Assembly (NCBI GenBank): GCA_029168955.1
Contig: JAPDOI010000064.1
Coordinates: forward strand, 1,736,001 to 1,800,000
Origin: Aplectana chamaeleonis
Lineage: Eukaryota; Nematoda; Chromadorea; Rhabditida; Cosmocercidae
Length of the DNA: 64,000 nt
Direction: 5' to 3'
In this document: positions 1 through 10,750 of the stretch, in pieces
How the letters are laid out: the number at the start of each line of letters is the position of its first letter
How positions within the stretch are numbered: the stretch's first letter is position 1
Translations under genes and position numbers: made by a program
The notes under the pieces: model-generated
What the model was told of the DNA's origin: nothing
Seen by the model: only the letters and a program-made list of their open reading frames with translations
Databases searched by the model: none

Positions 1-62
1 AATCTGTGCCATACCATTCTATTTCCGTAGTTATATCGAACACGTTTACGAGCGTGTATGCT
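1..62. repeat. TTAA-H element, terminal fragment
   Basis: Positions 1-62 match, in reverse complement, the left arm of the TTAA-H element at 9201-9661 (shared CCATACCATTCTATTTCCGT and GAGCGTGTATGCT). The copy is cut by the window edge and loses similarity after the terminal GTATGCT, so the outermost AGGC and the target site are missing. Confidence 0.7.
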
Positions 63-499
63 CGGGGCTCAATGCTTTAGGGATGAAGCAATAACATCAA
101 AACTGGTTGCTTCTCCACCGAAGCGGGAGGGAGTGGCTAGCAAACCGTGAGCGATCACAATTGGAGCACTCCATAATCATGTGCGATGGAAAACGAGCAT
201 TTGTCTTTCGTAGCAACTTGATGCAATACAAAAAAGAGCGTCGACCAGCATTGAGGAGCGTTCAGAGGAGCGAAACAGAGAGAATTTTCGCAAAGTATGG
301 ACGCTGCCTCACTGCAACCTCTATGACGAACGATGACCCAAACATATCACCCAAAAATGAAACCCGGCTTGCTGCTCTACTTCCAGATCTTCTTCATCGC
401 CACCAACTGCACCCGCTGCCTCAGGCTCCGTCCGCAGCTACCTACGAGCGTCAGCGGACGCAAGTGGTTCTATTCTTCACTATTGATTATTGATTTCGT
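63..499. other. No supported gene
   Basis: A frame of 128 codons is open on the plus strand (107-493) but resembles no family I recognise and has no splice context. I see nothing else here. Confidence 0.5.
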
Positions 500-1060
500 T
501 TCAGAGCTGTAGCGGACGCTAAACTCTGAAAGAATCCCCCGCGATCGTTCACGGATAGAATCCCTTCGGTTTCTGGTAGGGGCCGAGAGGATAATAGCAT
601 GGGACTATCGCCGAACGATCTCGAGATCCTGCCCGTCTCGAACCGAGAGTGTGACGCGGTCGTTCATAGATGCTCCCGCCATGCTCCACCGCAAGGAATC
701 GAGCAGGCGCTGTCGCGGAACGATCGCGAGATTCTACCAGTTTCAACCTGAGGGCGATTCGCGTCTATACCTTGAGGTGTTATGGAACAGCGATGGGCCA
801 AGCCCGGAACTATCGCGGAACGACCCGAGATTTTTCCCGCCCCACCCCTGATGGTACTGCATTCATGCTCTCTTGGTGTTTCACCCGAACGGGTGTTGCC
901 TATCAGAGCAACGAAGCTATTAGGTATTGCCCGTGGCGTATTTCGCGCTGGTTTACAAATCTGCACAGCATGAGAGCGCGGAACCAGGGGAGACGAACAC
1001 GGTACCATCGCGGATCGCGGAACCATCACGGTACTAGCGCGAAAGTTTCTCTCAAATGAG
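500..1060. repeat. Degenerate GC-rich tandem array
   Basis: A motif close to ATCGCGGAACGATCGCGAGAT recurs in variant forms near 605, 711, 808 and 1005, about 100 bp apart for the first three. The overlapping open frames on both strands (for example minus 664-1029) are explained by this GC-rich repetition; the peptides repeat RDRSA-type motifs. It could be an old satellite or part of an unrecognised element. Confidence 0.4.
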
Positions 1061-2544
1061 TCAGCGGCATATAGCTGCCATTAGCATTCGTTGCAGGTTC
1101 GAAATCGACGAAGTAGCTAAGTGCCTAATGGTCACTTTTTGTTGCCTGTTTGTCTTCGTACACACCAACTGAAGATCGATTCCCTGCTTTGGATTTGTCT
1201 TTCCAAAATGAGGGCAATATCTATGTCGAGTTCATTCGCGTTGAAAGCCAGAAAGACGAAAAGTCGCCTCTGGGCCTGAACTTGGTCTGTGACAAGATTT
1301 GTAAAATTTCTTCTCGGTTTAATTGTGCTAGCTATAGAAGCATCGCCCACTTACCATTTCGACGTTTCAACAGAGATCTTTGCTGTATCATTCATTCGAT
1401 ATTCTACATTATTTCCGAAACAAAGTACTAGGAGACAATTGCCCCTTGAATACGGTGTTTAATCGCGTAATCGATGCTACGCGTCAAAAATGATTGTCGG
1501 GTAAGGGAGGCAAATTAGTTTTTTTGACATATTTTTCTTGTTCATTCGCGAGTACAGTCACTGCTAAGCACATCAATTGAAGATCAGAGTTCTTGTTGAA
1601 CTATTAGTAATCTCCCACGACCTTTCTCAAGCTTCACAATTAACCTATTTTCATACTAATACTTCGCAGAACACCAACTGTCAGAAAGTGCTCAAGCGCT
1701 TTCTATAGCCATGCACATCACCGTCTCTGTCTTTTCCCTAATACTAACAATGCAGTGATCCTTACACTCCTGCACAAATGTATGTGAAAGTTTTCTCGGA
1801 CAAGGTGTAGTCTGTGCGAATTAGACTGTCCGCTTACATAGTCGCCGTGGGTGTCGAGTGACCGTGGCGTAGGCATTTTTTCGGACCTGTTAATCGATTA
1901 GCAGGAAAACTAGATAGATAATAAATAGACTCTCACTCAGCCGCTTGAAGTTGTATTAAAAACATTTCTGTTTAGGTGGGAAAACAACTTTTTTTACCAT
2001 TTTTTTACCCTCGCCAACCTCTTACTTTTTACTGTTTCTTATATTACAGACTCGCAGTGCAGTGCAATGACACAGAATGACATTTATTGCTCACCAAGTT
2101 ATTTTTTCAGCTCCCCTGACTACATTTAAACGTCATTGGATATAACCTAGTTTCCTTCATGAACCACTCAATAAATCTGCCCTTTGTATCATTCGGTTTT
2201 TGTGATTTTTCCATAGAGGAACTCGCCGTTGCATAGAGAAGTAAAATTACTTGAGCGTAACCTTAGCAGTAAAACACTATTGTCACGAATGAATGAAAGT
2301 AAGTGTACAATAGTAATCGCGGTTGGTTCCATTTTCACTTCCAATCTACTTACACATTTATAGCTATTTAGCGTACTCTGGTTTTTAGTGTTTTGATTAC
2401 ACTGCACCCTTGTTACAGTAATACTAATATTAATTTTGATGTTTTTGAATAGTCAAAAATTTTTATGGCATGGTATATTTGTCCAAGAGGGTTGATTGAG
2501 GCGCTGAAAAAGGTTTTGGGGTCCATTTCCGGTTTTAACAAACA
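1061..2544. other. Intergenic, nothing recognised
   Basis: AT-rich sequence with short frames only (longest 93 codons). No splice-site-bounded conserved peptide, repeat end or RNA gene was recognised. Confidence 0.5.
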
Positions 2545-2548
2545 TTAA

Positions 2549-2998
2549 AGGCATCGTACGTGCTGAAAACCACTCACCGTTTTTTGAGTTTGAATCACTG
2601 GTTGGGCTTCCCCTGAGAACGTGGGTAGAGTTTGTCGGGTCACCGACGCATCATTGGTAAGATATGGGTGATCGAATGCCTCGAATTCCACCAAAGGAGG
2701 CAGGCCTTCTGACAGCCATGTGGCATAAAATGAAAAAGAAAGGTTTTCAACAATCTATATCGCGTAAATGAGTGGAAGTTGATGTATCATTTGTTGATGA
2801 GCTACCTTCTTTTCTCATTTGAGGCCACATGGCTGTCGGAAGGCCGGCCTCTTTTGGTGGAATTCGAGGCATTCGATCACCCATATCTTCCCAATGGTGC
2901 GTCGGTGACCCGACAAACTCTACCCACGTTCTCAGGCGGGCCCAGCCAATGATTCAAACTCAAAAAACGGTGAGTGGTTTTCAGCGCGTACGATGCCT
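2549..2998. mobile_element. TTAA-C palindromic MITE
   Basis: The element is a long imperfect palindrome: its left arm (AGGCATCGTACGTGCTGAAA onward) reappears inverted at the right end. Arms exceed 200 bp, and matching inner blocks include CCTCGAATTCCACC and its inverse. It is flanked by an exact TTAA on both sides (2545-2548 and 2999-3002). No coding capacity. Confidence 0.85.
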
Positions 2999-3002
2999 TT
3001 AA

Positions 3003-3984
3003 GGTTGGTTGCGGTTGACATAACGACAATTAACTGTGATTACCCATCAAAATATGTGTATGACTCCGCTGAAAGAAACGGGGCACAGCTGTTATGGCTG
3101 AATTCGAACATTTCGTCAACATTTGATCCCAGAATGTTGCATTTCGTTCCGCATGGCCTTTTTCTCCGAGTGCTCTGACACTTTTGACCAAGAAATGGTC
3201 GAGAAAGAGCTAACCAGGTTCCGCAGCAGCTCCTGGTTGGATATTTCTCTTTTTTTTTGCGAAACAGCTGATAAATAGCAGATCAATAAATGTGAATAAA
3301 CGAGAAATGACCAAAAATACCCGAGGCGCGGCCGCCGCGCCGACACGCGACGCGGGCAGTGCCAGCTCGCCGAGCCGCCATACGGGGCCGCCAGCGGCTG
3401 GACGGGGCCTCCAGAGTCTGAGAGGGGTCCAAGCACCTCAAGCTTAGGTGACTGAACCAACGGCTATGTTGAATCATGTCTCAAGAAATCGTTGTGTTCT
3501 TCCTTGGAGGCTATTTCACCGCGAGCATTATTTGGCAGCTATTTATCGGGTATTTGGAGGTAACCAGCTATTTCCCGGCTATTTCTCTTATACAACGCGG
3601 AGCAGGCATTTCGTGGCTATTTCTCGGCCAATGTCTCAGATAACCCTACCCTTGTGAGAAGGGAGGAAATGACGGGTAGTCGCGGTTGGCGTTTTTCAAA
3701 ATAATCAGACGATCTATCTCATCAGTTCTTACATAACATGATCACTTGTTGTGATAACCTGTTTTTTCGTCAATGTAATTTTCTCATTCAGGGGTGGAGC
3801 TCAGCGAAAGGGGGTATATCTCAAACATTGAAGAGGTGGTATTCAGGAGTGATCACAAAGAATTTTTCTCGGGATTTTTGCTCTTCTATGCTTTAGGAGG
3901 AACGGTATAAAGCTTCGGGGATCTAAACGGCTCATTCTTGTTTAAACACGATGACAAGTCTTAACACTATTTAATTATTTATTT
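3003..3984. other. Intergenic with a GC-rich island
   Basis: Positions about 3320-3450 are strongly GC-rich within an AT-rich surround. At 3510-3630 the phrase GGCTATTTC or GCTATTT recurs several times. No gene or element boundary could be fixed. Confidence 0.4.
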
Positions 3985-4030
3985 GCATACGTTGTAGAAG
4001 TGTGAAAGGATTGGATATAATACAGGAAAC

Positions 4031-4505
4031 ATGCAGTCACTCAACGACTTTCTGCGTCAAAATAATCATGGCTTAAGAAGTTCATTCTTTATACGACGCT
4101 TGAATGTGGCGGTTGTGCACGTTGCATCTACTGTTTTGCCCAAGGTAATGAATATTGATCCAGCTCAGGCTGTGAAACCGACCGCTCTATGCCTAGTTTT
4201 CGGCCTGCGGTAGAAAATCTTCATTTGTCCACCACGTGCTACCGAGTGAACAAATATATAGAACTTTGAGGCATCAACATTGTACTTGCCATGTATGATT
4301 TTGTGCACTGTACATGCACAATAAACCTTCCTACTTGTGTCCAACGTTGCTAATTTCAAAAGTGAGTTCTGGTCCGTAGATGAAGGAATACTAGAGTACC
4401 GATAGCTTTCAGTTTTAAGAAAAACCTTTCTCGTATAAATTCCTTTGTATTTTTTCTATCTTGCTGATATCTTTTTTCCTGGATGGGTTGAACACCGCGC
4501 GACCC
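4031..4505 (-). pseudogene. C-terminal tail of CR1-like ORF2
   Basis: The minus frame 4359-4165 gives a segment with YKIIHG-like (VHKIIHGKYNVDASKFY) and RGG...RPKTRHR features, the arrangement seen after the reverse transcriptase of CR1/jockey ORF2 proteins (hydrophobic KI-HG, FF, then RRT-type and WN-LP motifs). Similarity continues in another frame to about 4031. Several stops and shifts separate it from the reverse transcriptase at 4509-5332. Confidence 0.6.
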
Positions 4506-4508
4506 CAC

Positions 4509-5332
4509 TCAGCTAGTGGCCTTATATACAGCGGAGAAATCTAAGTCGTTTGTGTAAACAAATCCCAGATCATTGACTGGGTTCACCGGATTATTGGTAT
4601 TGGCAGTCACGTTGTATGTCGGTGGTGTTTCAGAGGCTCCTACTCTCAAATGCAAAGTATTTTTCTGATGAAAGTGGGAGATCCCATTCGAGACCAAATC
4701 GTCAAGCAATCGATAGCGGACTGCACAACCAAACTCCCTTCAGGTCGCGACACGTCGCAATGATTTTTCAAATCATCCGCGTATTTTTGGCAGGCTACAT
4801 TTTCATATTCTAGAAGTTTCGGTACTTCTGCCGTGTAGATATCATACAGGATGGGTGACAGGACTCCTCCTTGAGGAACTCCACTGGTGATATTTTTGAT
4901 ATCCGAAAGTGCCCCGTTGATATTTACCTGGAAGGTTCTTCCAGTCAGGTATTCTCTCAACCATGCTTTAACATTCGGATGAAAACCAATTGCATCTAAC
5001 CTGTGCAGAAGTTTGGCAGTACTCACACGATCAAAAGCTTTCTGGAAATCGAAATATATAACATCACAGCAACCTTTGTCGTCTAAAATGTTCGTTCAAC
5101 CATGGAGACTTTCCAGTAGATTGGTTTTGGCAGATTTACCTTTTACGAACCCATGTTGGCATACCGGAATAATTTTATTGATACCAAGATGTTCCACTAT
5201 GTGTTTTTTGATGATTTTTTAGAGGAGTCTGCAAAAAATTGACGTGAGAGTTGCTGGCCTGTAATTCTTTGGGTCCGTCGCAGGTTGTTTTTTCAGAATT
5301 GGTGTAACTTAAGAGTGCTTCCACCGTCCACG
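4509..5332 (-). pseudogene. Reverse transcriptase domain of CR1-like LINE
   Basis: The minus frame 5026-4646 encodes KLLHRLDAIG, then SGVPQGGVLSPILYDIY (motif B) at about residues 48-64 and KYADD (catalytic motif C) at about 81-85. Upstream, in shifted frames up to 5332, lie NYRPATLTS, QHGF.KGKSAKTNLLE and YFDFQKAFD (motif A), the standard order of a LINE reverse transcriptase. Stops and at least one frameshift break it, and the upstream edge is the mariner insertion at 5333. It would have copied RNA at a nicked target. Non-functional now. Confidence 0.85.
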
Positions 5333-5334
5333 TA

Positions 5335-6103
5335 TTAGGTGGTTACCTATAAAAGCGCGTTTTTCTTTCGCCGTTTTTTTGCATGAATTAATTTTTTAAT
5401 TTTTTTTCTGTCTGTGTTTATCTTGTAGAGCGTTTTACGCGCTATCTAATACTGTTAACTTATTTGTAATTAGTATATTCTTTAATTTATTAAAATTATT
5501 TATAGATGACTCCTGAAGCGCCAACAAAAGAGCATTTACGGTAGGTTCTGCTATTCATGTTTAGGTGGAAAAAAGTGCCGCCGAAGCCCACAGCATTATC
5601 TCAGAAGTTCATGGTGAAGATACCATTTTAATTAGAAGATGTCAAGAATGGTTTAAACAGTTCGGGAAGCATTTTAGAGTGCGCTGGACGCCATAGAAAG
5701 TGTTCGGGACCCATGTCAGAGTGCGCCGCACGCTATATAAAGTGCGAATAATGTTGGAAAACAAGTTAAAAACGAGTTGCAAGAAATGAAATGGGAAGTC
5801 TTGCCCCACCCGCCATATAGTCCAGATATTGCTCCTTCGGACTATCATCTGTTTCGATCGATGGCTCATGGATTGGCCGAACAGCGCTTCACTAAACATG
5901 AAGGTGTCCAAAAATAGCTTGATGATTGGATCGCCTTAAAACAGCTTAAAATTTTTTTTCGATGGTATTCATAAATTGCCCATGAACTGGAATAATGTTA
6001 TTGTTAATAATGGTTGTTATAGTTAATAAAAGAAAAATTTTTTTTTCTGAAATTTTAATTTTTTTAATCGTGAAAAAACGCGCTTTCATAGGTAACCACC
6101 TAA
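5335..6103 (+). mobile_element. Internally deleted mariner element
   Basis: Terminal inverted repeats of about 32 bp (TTAGGTGGTTACCTAT at the outer end) bound the element, and TA dinucleotides flank it at 5333-5334 and 6104-6105, the mariner target duplication. At 769 bp it is shorter than the roughly 1.3 kb usual for mariner. It carries recognisable N- and C-terminal transposase pieces in the plus direction. It lies in the reverse transcriptase region of the CR1-like LINE and is therefore younger than it. Confidence 0.92.
5569..5925 (+). pseudogene. Mariner transposase remnants
   Basis: Plus-strand codons from about 5569 give a helix-turn-helix-like piece with AEAHSIISEVHGE and RRCQEWFKQFGK, as in the DNA-binding half of mariner transposases. 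After a gap, codons near 5785-5915 read WEVLPHPPYSPDIAPSDYHL, the block holding the third catalytic aspartate of the D,D34D triad, followed by FRSMAHGLAEQRF and a stop. The central region with the first two aspartates is missing, so no active enzyme can be made. Confidence 0.85.
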
Positions 6104-6105
6104 TA

Positions 6106-6803
6106 CTTCAGATAGTAATATTGATTGGTTATACAGAAAAAGATAGTGGACCTGACTGAGATTTTGTGTGCGATATTTTGTATGAATTGGAAGGGGATTT
6201 CGTCAGGTATTCGAGAGTTAGAAGTTGGCCATGCAGTCAAACATCCATAGACTGTTTGTTGATGGGTCTATATATGGAAATTCTGGCATTGGATGTTCAA
6301 TAACGAAATCGATGTCTTGTCTTCGGCCGTCATCCAATGAATACACTTTCGAAAATTCGTCGGCGAAAGCGTTCGCCCTTTCCGCATCTGTGACAACTCT
6401 GCTACCGTTGATTAATAAGCCTCCAGATTTTTCCTTTGCACCCAGTTTTCTCCTCAGATATTTATAGAAATCTCGTTTTCTTCCAGATGCCAGAATTTTC
6501 TTCTCTAGATTGGAGTTGAATTTTTTTAACCGCTCCGAAAACTTGTTGGTAAAGTTGTTGTATCCTAACTGATAACCACTAGCATTTGCATAATGGAACA
6601 GCCTTTCCTTCTGTTCGAGCATGTTCCGTAGAGGTAGGTTGGATACGGTGGGCGAAACGGGGATCGATGGAACAAAAAGATCGATTGTGTGATTCAATAT
6701 TGCTATGAACATTTCGTATTTTTCATAAACCGTTGTCACGCAATCAAAGGATATCCTCCAGAGAATGGAAGATAAATAATTACTAACCAGGTCAAAATCG
6801 CAC
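6106..6803 (-). pseudogene. Linker region of CR1-like ORF2
   Basis: The minus frame 6739-6218 (173 codons) has KLGAKEKSGGLLINGSRVV, DAERANAFADEFSKVYS and other features of the segment between endonuclease and reverse transcriptase in CR1-like LINEs (the kAe.fn.yF.svf-type block). Reading continues upstream to the Harbinger-like insertion at 6804 and joins the endonuclease frame beyond it once that insertion is ignored. Confidence 0.75.
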
Positions 6804-6806
6804 TTA

Positions 6807-8302
6807 GGCCTAGTGCATACTTCGTCGCGGGTGCGACGGCGTCGCCGCGACAGAGAGTGCTGAACGACGTGATCGGTGGTAGGCCGGTCGCCTGCGAATG
6901 GATATCACGCAATACTGCGTCCACGACAAAATACACACTATTTTCTTGACAGAGTGTTTATTTATCTCCTCTCGAAAATAGGGACTAATCTTCTATCATC
7001 CAACACAGGTTCGTGTGTGGGTGCTCAACACGAAGCTGGAATTCATTTCGTCCTCTCCCTCTTTACCTAAATATTCTATATGTGAGGTGATTTTGTTCAA
7101 TTTCAGATTTGACTAAAACTTCACCTCTGGAGACTTTTAAGGCAGTGATCATTGATAAGATACTTCTTTCGATATTTCAAAATCATGTAAGGTGGCTGAT
7201 TGACGTTTTATACACCGTAAAGATCGCGAATCATAAAAAATCTGAACCGATGGTGATTTCCGTAGTGATCAGCACCCAAAAAGACCCATTCTAGGCAAGG
7301 TTGAAAAAATTTCAAGTGAATTTCGAAATGTGGATTCGCGCCAGTTTCTGCGAAATTCGACATCACTTTTCCATTTTCGTGGTATTTGCTCTATAGTTGT
7401 ACACGAAAGAAATTTTCGAAAGATTTTTCGAAATTTTTTTCGTTCGTTCGAAAATTCGTCGAACGAAATTTTTAAGACTCCGTTCGTTCGAGCTTTTGCC
7501 AAACGAAAATTTTTCGAAATTCGTTCGTTCGGAATTTTTTCGAACAAATTTCGAAAGTTCCGACGAATTTCGAAAAAAATACGAAATTTCGAAAAAAATC
7601 GAAATTTCGATTAGTTTCGAATTTCGTTCGTTCGACCTCCGAAATTTTTAAAGTTTTTCGAAAATCGTTCGTTCAAATTTTTTTCAAACGAAATTTTCTC
7701 AATTTTCGTTCGATCGAATTGTTTTCGAAATTGTACAATTATAATTTGCTCTCAAAATAGAGTGTCTCTCTTTATGATTTTCAATGCGAACATAATTCGG
7801 ACAAGGAGTAGTGCATTGCATTTAAAAAAAGCATGAAAGGAGAAAATGTGGAGTGATCGAAATCATGAAGAAATCCATGGTAGTATTCGGAATATGAATA
7901 CCTTCGAGTGGCCGATCGTCGTTATATAATCTAACAAGAAAGAACTGTCGATTAGAACACATACCAAACGAATACGAGGCTGTCTACCAACCAAAAACTT
8001 TTGAAACAAACGTATTATTGCCTTCCAGGTCGGATGTCTGGCGTTTACGTCGCGGTGTCGTAGTGCAGTGCACGACGACACGACACACCATCCAGACGGC
8101 GCTAAACAGCGCGCACATTGTGGAAAAGTGTAGATTGGCCGCGACACAGGCACGACACAGTCGCGCATAGCAGCTCCCACTAGATTGGCCGCGCGCGACG
8201 ATTGTCAGTGCTAGACGCGATCGATCACTGCGCTGGGCGCGGCGGGTTGTACCAGTTCCTACACCGCGACCCCGTCGCCGCGACAGAAGTATGCACTAGG
8301 CC
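6807..8302. mobile_element. PIF/Harbinger-like non-autonomous element, 1.5 kb
   Basis: Inverted termini GGCCTAGTGCATACTTC and its reverse complement bound the element, with the trinucleotide TTA on both sides (6804-6806 and 8303-8305). A 3-bp TWA duplication is the PIF/Harbinger hallmark. Removing the insert plus one TTA restores the LINE reading frame. No DDE transposase frame was seen; the centre is a TTCG-rich low-complexity block (7310-7735). Subterminal GC-rich CGTCGCCGCGACAGA also occurs at both ends. Confidence 0.85.
7310..7735. repeat. TTCG/CGAA low-complexity block
   Basis: About 425 bp dominated by variants of TTCGTTCG, CGAAATTT and TTTTTCGAA on both strands. It lies entirely inside the Harbinger-like element. 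Open frames here (7269-7547 minus, 7330-7651 plus) are artefacts, rich in F, R, E, K, S and N. Confidence 0.85.
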
Positions 8303-8305
8303 TTA

Positions 8306-9001
8306 GAAAATAATCTCACGTACACCGTATCTTGTTTTGTACCGCCGAAAATCTCGTTGAATGCAACACTTTTATGATCGCTGTGCCCAATGGGAGTACA
8401 AATCCTAACCATGTCTACCACTCCTCCTGAATTTGAAAATTTTACATCAAGAATGTTATTGCCACGTGTCGGACATTTTACTAGTTGTGAATAACCATGA
8501 CAGCTCATAGGGTTAGCGTACTGGTGGTGACTGTTCTCGCTCCAGCCGATTTCTGGCATATTAAAATCACCAAGCACATTAACCGGCCATGGACATATAG
8601 AAAGATCACTTATGGCCTTAAAAAGCTGACTTGTAATGGTTGAACTATAAGAAGGCGATCTGTACACTAGTATGTTTCTGATGGAAGTATTTCCATAAAC
8701 TATACCCACAGTCAAGAGTTCATAGTCAGAGTGGATAGATTCCGAGAAAACATTAGTACATGAAAAAATACTCTTGCGCAAAATAGCAACACCGCTTCCA
8801 GGAGTAGAGTTTCTATCGCAGCGTATTGCTGCGAAGTCCTTAGACCAGGAACCTATCATTGATGACACCGAGTATTCGGATTTCAACCAAGTCTCAGTGA
8901 AAAAGTATATATCAGGAAATCTCCTTAGTGTTAAATCTACATAAACAAAGTACTTTGCTAATGATTTTAAATTCCCGTAAACACATTTGAAAGATACTGA
9001 T
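8306..9001 (-). pseudogene. Endonuclease domain of CR1-like LINE
   Basis: The minus frame runs open from about 9001 to 8306. It reads NLKSLAKY and DIYFFTETWLKSEY near the start, NVLGDFNMPEIGW in the middle (GDFN) and GHSDHKSV near the end, which are the N-terminal, GDFN and SDH motifs of apurinic-type LINE endonucleases that nick the target for reverse transcription. A stop upstream (about 9002) and loss of further similarity mark a 5' truncation. The frame continues across the Harbinger-like insertion into the linker. Confidence 0.88.
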
Positions 9002-9200
9002 TAGGATCCAAATTCATTTACTGCGGGCCGGGGAACTACATTCGGTTCATATTGATGAGAATTTCCGCAGTGACTATGGAACCAAGTGTAACCGAACTCT
9101 GAGTTTTAGACAAGTGGCATGAGATCGACGCGTTCCTACGGCGGAGCAAGTACTCTTCATATCTACGCTGTCTCTCCTACCGAGTGCGGGATCCCCTTAA

Positions 9201-9661
9201 AGGCAGCATACACGCTCATAAACGTGATTGAGATAACTACGGAAATAGAATGGTATGGTCCAGATTACAACGCCTACGCATTTTGAGGCGTCAAAAACGA
9301 CCCACAATGCCGCTACATGAGTTAGAAGTTGGCCCCGCCCTGTATTTTCACGCCCCCCTGTACTTGCCCTTTTCCTGCAACGCAAGATTGCTGGGTCATA
9401 TTTACCGTCGGTACTGTTGGTAGATTGCCTAACAAGTGAACCACACACGTCACTGACGGAGAAGATGGCCCAGCAACCCTGCGTTGGAGGAAAATGGCAA
9501 ATACAGGGGCGTGAAAATACGGGTGGGGCCAAACTTGCTACTCCTGTAACGGCATTGTGGGTCATTTCTGACACTTCAAAATGCGTAGGCATTATATTGC
9601 AAGCCATACGGTTTGATTCATATTGTTATCCCAACCACGTTTACGAGCGTGTATGCTGCCT
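9201..9661. mobile_element. TTAA-H palindromic MITE
   Basis: Termini AGGCAGCATACACGCTCATA and its inverse bound a fold-back element; inner matching blocks include TATTTTCACGCCCCC with its inverse and the GGCCCCGCC region. TTAA (9197-9200) and TTGA (9662-9665) flank it. The two long opposed frames both end in the same HVYERVCCL peptide because of the palindrome, so neither is a gene. Confidence 0.85.
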
Positions 9662-9665
9662 TTGA

Positions 9666-10272
9666 ATAGATCCGCCCTCGGGGAAAAGAATTTAGACGTG
9701 AAGCTCTGGTCACGGCTAAGCGCTGAAATCGGGTCGCTGGTAGCACTACTTTAAGAAGCCTCTTCCCTAATCTATACACATCAGTGGGAAAACACTCTAC
9801 ACTTACATGGTTGAGAGAATCAGCAACACAGTATTAGTCGTACTGTTAGCGATTACGAACTGAAGGCGAAGAAAGCTCAGAAATTCCTGAGATGACAACG
9901 GATCTCATGCGCTCTTTCTCGCTACAGCAATCTTCATGTGTCGGAGCAAAGCTGGTTCTTGTGGGCGTCCTTGTGACCACGGTCTAAGGATAACTCACAA
10001 GTGAACACGCGTGGCTCGGAGATTTTTCACCGTCGTCGCGCACTCTCCTCGTCGCATGCCTCTCGCCCTGCGCCCAGCAAGAGAGCTATAGCGCAGAAAA
10101 ACGAAGCACGCTAACAGATCTAGATGAGAGTGTGTTTACGGCTTATGAACTATGGAAGGTGGGTGTTTGGTTACCACATTTAACATGTTTAGGGTAGCGA
10201 GAACTATTGTCGTTAAATTCTGTGTAGTACCTGGCTCAATTCCTTCAGGTAATAAAGTATAATAAAGAAAGC
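9666..10272. other. Intergenic, nothing recognised
   Basis: Mixed-composition sequence without a conserved frame, repeat end or RNA gene that I can identify. Confidence 0.45.
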
Positions 10273-10276
10273 TTAA

Positions 10277-10749
10277 AGGCACAGTCCAACCTCAGAGGTA
10301 ATTTTTGATATTATGGTCCGGTCGCCGCCTATAGCAACCTTGCCAAGCGCGAAATCTCAATTGGCTTGAATAAGCGAGAAAACGCTAGGAATGAGTCGAC
10401 CACGCCCCCCTGAAAGAAAAAATGGGCAACGCCCACTGGCATTTTTCCGACCTCAATAGGGAAGAAACGCTCAAATGATTTTACTCAAACTCTATGTTCT
10501 TCCTTTTGTTTTCAGTATGGTTTGTATTGTGACCTGCTTCAGAATGATGGCTGCGAATAACGAGAAAATACAGACTCGAGACAACTCGTCCACGAACCTC
10601 TACCAGTTCAAGATTAAAATTTTTGAGAAGCCGTAACCCAGTTCGTGATGAGTTCTGAGCGATTCTGAAGACACGATTGTGATAAGCGTGAAATTTTCTC
10701 CAAAATAGGCAGAAAAACGAAAAATCGATCCCGAGCTTGGACTGTGGCT
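10277..10749. mobile_element. TTAA-E MITE
   Basis: Begins AGGCACAGTCCAACCTCAGA after an exact TTAA (10273-10276) and ends with GGACTGTGGCT, a one-base variant of the inverted terminus, followed by ATAA. The interior (GGTAATTTTTGATATTATGG and onward) closely matches the copy at 25473-25946. Non-coding. Confidence 0.85.
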
Positions 10750-10750
10750 A

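Larger units (their letters stand above)
3985..9012 (-). mobile_element. CR1/jockey-like LINE, 5'-truncated and interrupted
   Basis: Read on the minus strand from 9012 down to about 3985, the pieces are an apurinic-type endonuclease, a linker, a reverse transcriptase with SGVPQG and YADD motifs, and the C-terminal tail typical of CR1-like ORF2. Two DNA transposons split it (5335-6103 and 6807-8302). The order and orientation are those of a single ORF2, so this is one old copy. The 5' part upstream of the endonuclease is missing and the 3' end is not sharply defined. It contains stops and frameshifts and is dead. The clade call rests on motif style, not on a tree. Confidence 0.85.

Noticed and set aside
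9197..9665. Opposed 136- and 82-codon frames ending in the same peptide
   Set aside because: Both are products of the palindromic TTAA-H element.
9667..9780. Possible 5S rRNA-like stretch (CGCTGAAATCGGGTCGCTGG)
   Set aside because: It does not follow the nematode 5S sequence or its internal promoter boxes.
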